From NCBI GenBank assembly GCA_963760435.1, contig CAVXDE010000025.1, positions 328,453 to 392,452 of the forward strand: a stretch of 64,000 nucleotides of DNA, written 5' to 3'. Below are positions 59,466 through 64,000 of this stretch, piece by piece; within the stretch, counting starts at the first letter, position 1; each line of letters opens with the position of its first letter. A model generated the notes under the pieces. The model saw only the letters and a list, made by a program, of their open reading frames with translations, made no database searches and was not told the DNA's origin. The translations under genes and the position numbers were made by a program. The stretch is from JAFAXD01 sp963760435. Lineage in GTDB: Bacteria; Pseudomonadota; Alphaproteobacteria; Rhizobiales; Xanthobacteraceae.

Positions 59466-61962
59466 AAGTGAAGTTGGCGGTACTGGTTATACCGCTGCTT
59501 TTGTTGTTCCTGTTCACCTGGCTTTCGTTGCGCGGGATGAACCCGGAAGCAGAGGAGTTCGATCGCGCGCTCTCCACCCTGAACGGCTTCGTTGTGGCAG
59601 AGAGCGCGCTGCAGCGAGATGTCCTCGCCGCTCGCTCCGGGCTGTTGCGCAACTATGATTCCATTGTGCGCGAAAGCCAACGAATTGGCTGATGCACTGG
59701 ACCAGCTGCGCGAGCTGACCCGCGCAGATCCACCCATCGGATCAGCGATCAAGACCTCTAGGTGATTCGCTGGACCAGCAAGAGCACCTGACGGAGCAAT
59801 TCAAGACCGACAACGCCCTGCTACAGAATTCTCTTTCCTACTTCGAGCTGTTCAGCAACCGGCTCACGGCGTCGGATAGAACCGGGCCTCTAGCGCCAAG
59901 GGTCACCATGCTATCGGCTGCCATGCTGCGTCTCGCGCTCGATACGTCACCCGCCACGGCGGGCGAAGTGGAACAGCAGTTGGATGCGCTTGCCGCAGAA
60001 CGCGTATCCGACAGCGATGGCGCTGCCACGCAAGCTCTGCTCGCGCATGGGCGCTTGCTGCGCAAGCTTCTGCCGCAGACGGACGCAACACTCAAAGCCT
60101 TGTTTGCACTGCCGATCAAGCAGGAACAGCGGGCGCTGCGGGCGGTGGTTCTCGAGCGCCAGCTTGCATCCCGCAACGCGGCACGCCGCTTCCGCGTGCT
60201 GCTCTATGCCGGTTCGGTTGTCCTGGTCGGAATTCTGATCGGTTTCGGCTTGCAACTGCGGGCGCGTGCCCGGGCGCTGCGGCACCGCGCCGCTTTGGAG
60301 CATGTGATCACCGGCATCTCGACGCGCTTTATCAATTCCAAGCCGCATGAAATCCTGACGCATGTCGAAACCGCGCTTGCCGAGCTGGGCCAATTTTTTG
60401 GTGCCGATCGCGTATATATTTTGCTGATCGATCCGCCGTCGCGTGCAATCAAATGGCATCGCGACGGAACAACATATCCAGCGGACTGGCTGCAGCGCGC
60501 CAATGGGGCTCTATCGGCTTTCTCCGGTGCAATGCGTGGGATCGTGTACGTTTCGCGACGTCGACCATCTCCCGGCGAGCCCGCTGCGGGACGCGCTCTT
60601 GACCTGTCGAATCCGCAGCTGGATGTGCACCTCGAACTTCCTTGACGAGAACCGCGTCGACGCCGGTGCCATCCTGGGTTTCGATCTGATACGCGCGAAG
60701 AGCTTCACCAGAGTGTCGGCACGGAGCCTGCTGCCCATGGCGCTTCACGCGATTGCCAGCGCGATCGAACGGCAAAGGTTGGAGCAAGACAGAACGCGAT
60801 TGGAGCAGCGCCTGCAACAGGCGCGCCGGATGGAAACGGTCGGCGCCCTGACCAGCGGCATTGCACATAATTTCAACAACATCGTGGGCGCCATCCTGGG
60901 GCACGCGGAAATGGCCGAGGCGTTGGTCGGCAGCAAGAAGCCGCTAAACAATATCACCGCGATCCGCCGGGCCGCAGAGCGTGCCCGCGATCTCATTGAC
61001 CAGTTGCTGACGTACGGACGTCGGCGTGAAGCACGCCGCCAGCCGGTGAATATCGGCTTGCTCATGACCGAAGCCGAAACACTGCTTCGGCCGGCGCTTA
61101 CCGGACACGATCGAACTGTTGATCAACGACGCAGCCAAAACGGCGATCATTTCCGGAGAACCAGCGCAGTTGCAGCAGGTGATCATCAACCTCTGCAACA
61201 ACGCCGCACAGGCGACATCGGGGCACGGACGCATCGAGGTCAGCGCCGAGGTGCGCGAGGTTGCACGGCAGGCCCTCTCGCACGGCGAGTTCGCCGAAGG
61301 CCGCTATGTCGTCATCACGGTGAGCGACAACGGGCGCGGCATGGACGAGATCACCTTGGGGAAGATATTCGAGCCGTTCTTTACGACGCGCGCGGCCGGA
61401 AACGGATTGGGACTGGCGACGGTGCGCGAGATCGTCCGGGAGCACGGCGGCGCGCTGAATGTGCGCACGCAGCCCGGTGCCGGCAGCGCGTTTGAAGCCT
61501 GGCTGCCGTGCACGGTGGCGCCAGAACCCGCGAACCCGACCGCCGCGCCCGCCCTGCCGCTCGGGAACGGACAGACCATCTTACTGCTCGACGACGATCG
61601 AGAACGGCTGCTCAAGAACGAGGAGATCTTGGCCGCACTCGGCTATGAGCCGGTCGGCTTCTCGCGTCCCGAAGAAGCTCTGGCCGCATGCCGCGAAGCA
61701 CAGCATCGGTTCGATGTCGCGGTGCTGACTGTCCGCGGGACAGCAAAATTGGTTGCCGTCACCAACGCACTGCGACGAGTGGCTGCTGAACTGCCCATCG
61801 TGCTCGCCGTGCCGATATCGGATCACACCAATGCCGATGCGTTCGCGACCGGCGCGAATCACCGAGATCGTGCGCAATCCGTTGGCCGCCATCGAAGTTG
61901 CTGCGGCGCTCGCCCGCTGCCGCAACGCCCCGTCATACAGGCAGCATCAAACAATCGACTGA
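59462..61962 (+). pseudogene. VirA-like hybrid sensor histidine kinase, five frameshifts
   Basis: Six in-order frame segments add up to an 831-residue kinase if five single bases are removed (about 59671-59676, 59753-59760, a G run at 60505-60508, 61095-61101 and 61851-61858). In order these show an N-terminal membrane helix (LAVLVIPLLLLFLFTWLSL), a DAHL-type periplasmic helical region (ALDQLRELT, DNALLQNSLSYFELFS), and a second helix (VLLYAGSVVLVGILIGFGL). A GAF-like domain (ITGISTRFINSKPHEIL) comes next, then the H-box SGIAHNFNNIVG, N-box INLCNNAAQA, G-boxes SDNGRGMD and GNGLGLATV, and a C-terminal receiver-like domain lacking the usual phospho-Asp. The layout is that of rhizobial VirA-like sensors. 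Confidence 0.82.
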
Positions 61963-62042
61963 GAAACGCCTGCCGCATCGGTCCTCGCATCCCCTGAGCG
62001 CCCGGGAGGCGGACGTCCAGGCACCGATTGTTGAATTGGGTT

Positions 62043-62249
62043 CTATCTGCGTGCCGTACCAGGCTCCGCCATCCTGCGATGCTGCTCGGCGAGCATGCGC
62101 GACGGAGTCACGGTCGCGAGCGCCGTCTCGAGCTTGTTCTTCCAGCCACTGACGACGTCACCCTTTCCCTGCATCATGGCATCAAAGCCAATGCGTGCCA
62201 CCTCGGCCGGATCGTCCTTCTTACCGGCTCCGACATTGGTGTCGAGCAT
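62043..62249 (-). pseudogene. C-terminal remnant of an SDR-type dehydrogenase
   Basis: A 68-residue open frame (MLDTNVGAGKKDDPAEVARI, then AMMQGKGDVVSGWKNKLE, MLAEQHRRMAEPG) matches what I know as the C-terminal end of a DltE/YqjQ-like short-chain dehydrogenase. Just upstream, FVRAD continues the family pattern in another frame, but no Rossmann motif or YxxxK follows. The front about 190 residues of the enzyme are missing, so this is a truncated, decayed copy. It sits between the VirA-like kinase and the REC protein. Confidence 0.65.
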
Positions 62250-62390
62250 TTATCGGCGCGGACGAAACCCTGCCGCCTCGCACCCGTTCCGTTATGAGAT
62301 CGCCGTCGAAAACAAATTGGCCGGGGAAACACCCGGCCAGTTTTCACGTCAACAGCACTCCACGCAGGACCAACAGCGCGTACGAGAACT

Positions 62391-62837
62391 TCAGGCTTTC
62401 CCCGACCCCAATTCAGCGAGCCCGCGCCGAACCGCGTCGACCAGAGACAACATCGTGTAGGGCTTGGGCAGCCAAGCCAGCGGAGCGGCGGGCTCTGCGC
62501 GGCCGCGTGTTGCCGGATCGTGATACGCTGTTGCAAAAATGCAGCGGATGCCCTGCTTGCGAAACAGTTCCAGCGCGGCATCGACCCCGTCGCGTTTGCC
62601 CGCTAGCCGAATATCCATAATCACGAGTATTGGAACTTTTTCGAGCGCCAGCTCGACCGCCTCCTCGGCTGAAACCGCAACGCCGGCGATCTCGAAACCA
62701 GCCTCGGCAAGCGCCGCTTCAATCTCCATGGAGACCAGGAAATCATCCTCGACAATGAGGATTGGTCCCGTCGTGGCGATCTGCTTGGATGGATCCGGCG
62801 GACTCGCCTTGGGCGAATACCACACGTGGGCCCGCAT
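62391..62837 (-). CDS. Single-domain response regulator (REC only)
   Basis: From ATG 62837 the 148-residue protein is a receiver domain after a 25-residue leader: ILIVEDDFLVSMEIEAAL acid pocket, VIMDIRLAGKRDG with the phospho-accepting Asp, FATAYHD with the conserved Thr, and WLPKPYTM with the Lys. There is no output domain, as in CheY-like or Sma0114-type regulators that work with HWE/HisKA_2 kinases. The start is uncertain (ATG 62894 would overlap the kinase gene). It lies 32 nt after the kinase stop and is its probable partner. Confidence 0.88.
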   Translation of the reverse strand: MRAHVWYSPKASPPDPSKQIATTGPILIVEDDFLVSMEIEAALAEAGFEIAGVAVSAEEAVELALEKVPILVIMDIRLAGKRDGVDAALELFRKQGIRCIFATAYHDPATRGRAEPAAPLAWLPKPYTMLSLVDAVRRGLAELGSGKA

Positions 62838-62869
62838 TCGGGGATACCCACGCAACCATGTCCGAGACG

Positions 62870-64000
62870 TCAGCCGTTGGTGCGGTGTGCACAATCATGA
62901 TCCTGAGAAAAACGTACAATGCAGCGTGTCACCGAACTCCTCACAACATCAAAGCGTCCGCCTATTTGGCGGGCCAAACCCCGTACCAGGCGAAGTCCGG
63001 ACGCGCGCTCGCGAACCGTTTCCAGATCAAATCCCGGCCCGTCATCTTCAACGTACAGCTGAAGTAAATCACCGTCGTTTGTCAATCCGACGCGGATAAC
63101 GCCGTCCAAACGTCCGCCGAGCCCGTGTTTCACCGCATTGGTGAGCAGTTCGTTGATGATCAATGCGAGCGGCATCGCCACGTCATTGGACAGAACTCCG
63201 GAGCACGCTTCGGCAACGACCTGTACGTCGGGTGCGAACGCCTGGCGGGCAGTCTGACACACCGCATCGAGCAACTCTTCGACGCTGAACCGTGTCGTGT
63301 CGGACGTGCTGTAGAGCACGCGCTGCGCCGCCGCCATCGCGGCAATCCGCCCGGATGCATCGCGCAGAACCTGGCGCGCCTCCGCACTGTGCGTTTGCTT
63401 CGCGGCCGAGAACAACAACGACTGCAGCATCTGCATGTTGTTCTTGACCCGATGATTGAGCTCGTTGAGGAGGATGCGTTGCTGGGTTTCGGCCTGCTTG
63501 CGCTCACTGATGTCGACCAGCATGTTGATGGCGCCCACGACCCGTCCTTTCGCGTCCCGCAAAGGCGTCGGGTATGGAATGAACGGAACGCGCGAGCCAT
63601 CAGGACGTTCAGCAATTGCCTCGGCATTGCGGATTGCACGCCCCTCCTTCAGCGCCACCGCCATCGGACACTGCTCGTGCGGGAGCGGCGTTCCGTCCGG
63701 CCGATACAGTTTCCAGGTCACGCACCACTCGTCGCTTCCGAGCGTTGGGACGCGTCCGGCGAGATCGACCGCAGCCTGATTGTAGTACGTGATCTTACCC
63801 TCGGCGTCAGTCGTATAGATGGCAGCCGGGATCGCGGACAGCAGCTCCTGCAGGTGCCGTTCGTTGTCCCGCAGCTTTGCGTCGGCCAGTTTCCGATCGG
63901 TGATGTCGCGAGCGATTTTCGAGGCACCCACGATGTTTCCCTGGTTGCCGCGCATCGGCGACACCGTCAGTGAAACGTCGATGAGGCTGCCATCCTTCCG
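62870..64000 (-). CDS. PAS-domain sensor histidine kinase of HisKA_2/HWE type (5' end outside the window)
   Basis: The frame is open through the right edge of the window, reading RKDGSLIDVSLTVSPMRGNQ, the end of a PAS domain, so the start is missing. A second PAS domain follows (LQELLSAIPAAIYTTDAEGKITYYN to VGAINMLVDISERK). The HisKA_2 phosphoacceptor region is LNELNHRVKNNMQMLQSL, and the ATPase has LIINELLTNAVKHGLGG and VEDDGPGFD. No membrane segment is visible in this part. The adjacent REC-only gene is the likely phosphate receiver. The signal is unknown. Confidence 0.9.
   Translation of the reverse strand, partial: RKDGSLIDVSLTVSPMRGNQGNIVGASKIARDITDRKLADAKLRDNERHLQELLSAIPAAIYTTDAEGKITYYNQAAVDLAGRVPTLGSDEWCVTWKLYRPDGTPLPHEQCPMAVALKEGRAIRNAEAIAERPDGSRVPFIPYPTPLRDAKGRVVGAINMLVDISERKQAETQQRILLNELNHRVKNNMQMLQSLLFSAAKQTHSAEARQVLRDASGRIAAMAAAQRVLYSTSDTTRFSVEELLDAVCQTARQAFAPDVQVVAEACSGVLSNDVAMPLALIINELLTNAVKHGLGGRLDGVIRVGLTNDGDLLQLYVEDDGPGFDLETVRERASGLRLVRGLARQIGGRFDVVRSSVTRCIVRFSQDHDCAHRTNG

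Noticed and set aside
58723..61858. Programmed ribosomal frameshifting to explain the split genes
   Set aside because: Seven shifts in two genes, without slippery heptamers plus pseudoknots and always needing one base removed, do not fit programmed events.
1..64000. tRNA, rRNA, integrase, transposase or prophage genes
   Set aside because: None recognised by motif or structure on either strand, so no evidence for a mobile island in this window.

Overview
The window is a gene-dense, high-GC stretch of bacterial chromosome. It looks alphaproteobacterial, most likely order Hyphomicrobiales (Rhizobiales), near Bradyrhizobium, Rhodopseudomonas or Xanthobacteraceae. The basis is gene content (FCD-type GntR regulators, TRAP, Bug and Dpp-type uptake systems, many acyl-CoA and aromatic catabolism enzymes, a VirA-like sensor kinase) and intergenic palindromic repeats of a kind common in that order. 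The assignment is by recognition, not by a search. I saw no rRNA, tRNA, CRISPR array, transposase or phage gene.

Layout. 1-3755: 3' end of murein endopeptidase mepA, a small conserved protein with a strong terminator, an acyl-CoA dehydrogenase, an SDR and an HdeD-like membrane protein. 3769-15530: a degradation region holding a class-D-type flavin monooxygenase, a 3-hydroxyisobutyrate-dehydrogenase-like enzyme, an orphan molybdenum hydroxylase large subunit, and a LigK/LigJ/LigB-like set (aldolase, hydratase, extradiol dioxygenase). A GntR regulator is divergent from an operon of HpaB-like monooxygenase, amidohydrolase, small protein and Rieske ferredoxin. 15712-20212: a uronate-dehydrogenase-like gene and its GntR regulator, divergent from a TRAP transporter across a perfect 19-bp palindrome. 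20492-28602: quinone reductase, HpcH/HpaI aldolase, Rieske oxygenase next to a thioredoxin-reductase-like flavoprotein, CMD protein, LLM monooxygenase, a COG3904-like protein and a maleylacetate-reductase-like enzyme. 28610-35187: a complete Dpp/Opp-type ABC transporter and an orphan Bug protein. 35305-38531: amino-sugar recycling (NagA and SIS-type deaminase divergent from MurQ). 38569-41033: MetE-like protein and a LivK-type binding protein. 41228-47957: the transglutaminase / permuted ATP-grasp-alpha-E / DUF2126 operon. 48398-54708: small secreted protein, esterase, NTF2-like protein, thiolase and an AaeB/AaeX/AaeA-type efflux operon. 54716-64000: small exported proteins, a TrpX-type binding protein, an OmpR regulator, a di-heme peroxidase and VirA-like kinase riddled with frameshifts, an SDR remnant, a REC protein and a truncated HWE/HisKA_2 kinase.

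Biologically, the first half reads as uptake plus oxidative breakdown of aromatic and other organic acids: monooxygenase or Rieske hydroxylation, meta ring cleavage, hydratase and aldolase steps, then acyl-CoA chemistry. It is controlled by FCD-GntR repressors whose likely operators are visible. The middle section recycles cell-wall amino sugars. The transglutaminase/ATP-grasp operon is a widespread but poorly understood peptide-modifying system and is the best candidate here for unexplored biochemistry.

A caution on quality: at least eleven single-base frameshifts interrupt six otherwise intact genes, and ten of them are repaired by deleting one base, several in G or C runs. Eight of the eleven lie in 54.8-61.9 kb. 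They could be sequencing or assembly insertions, or real decay; the raw reads would decide.
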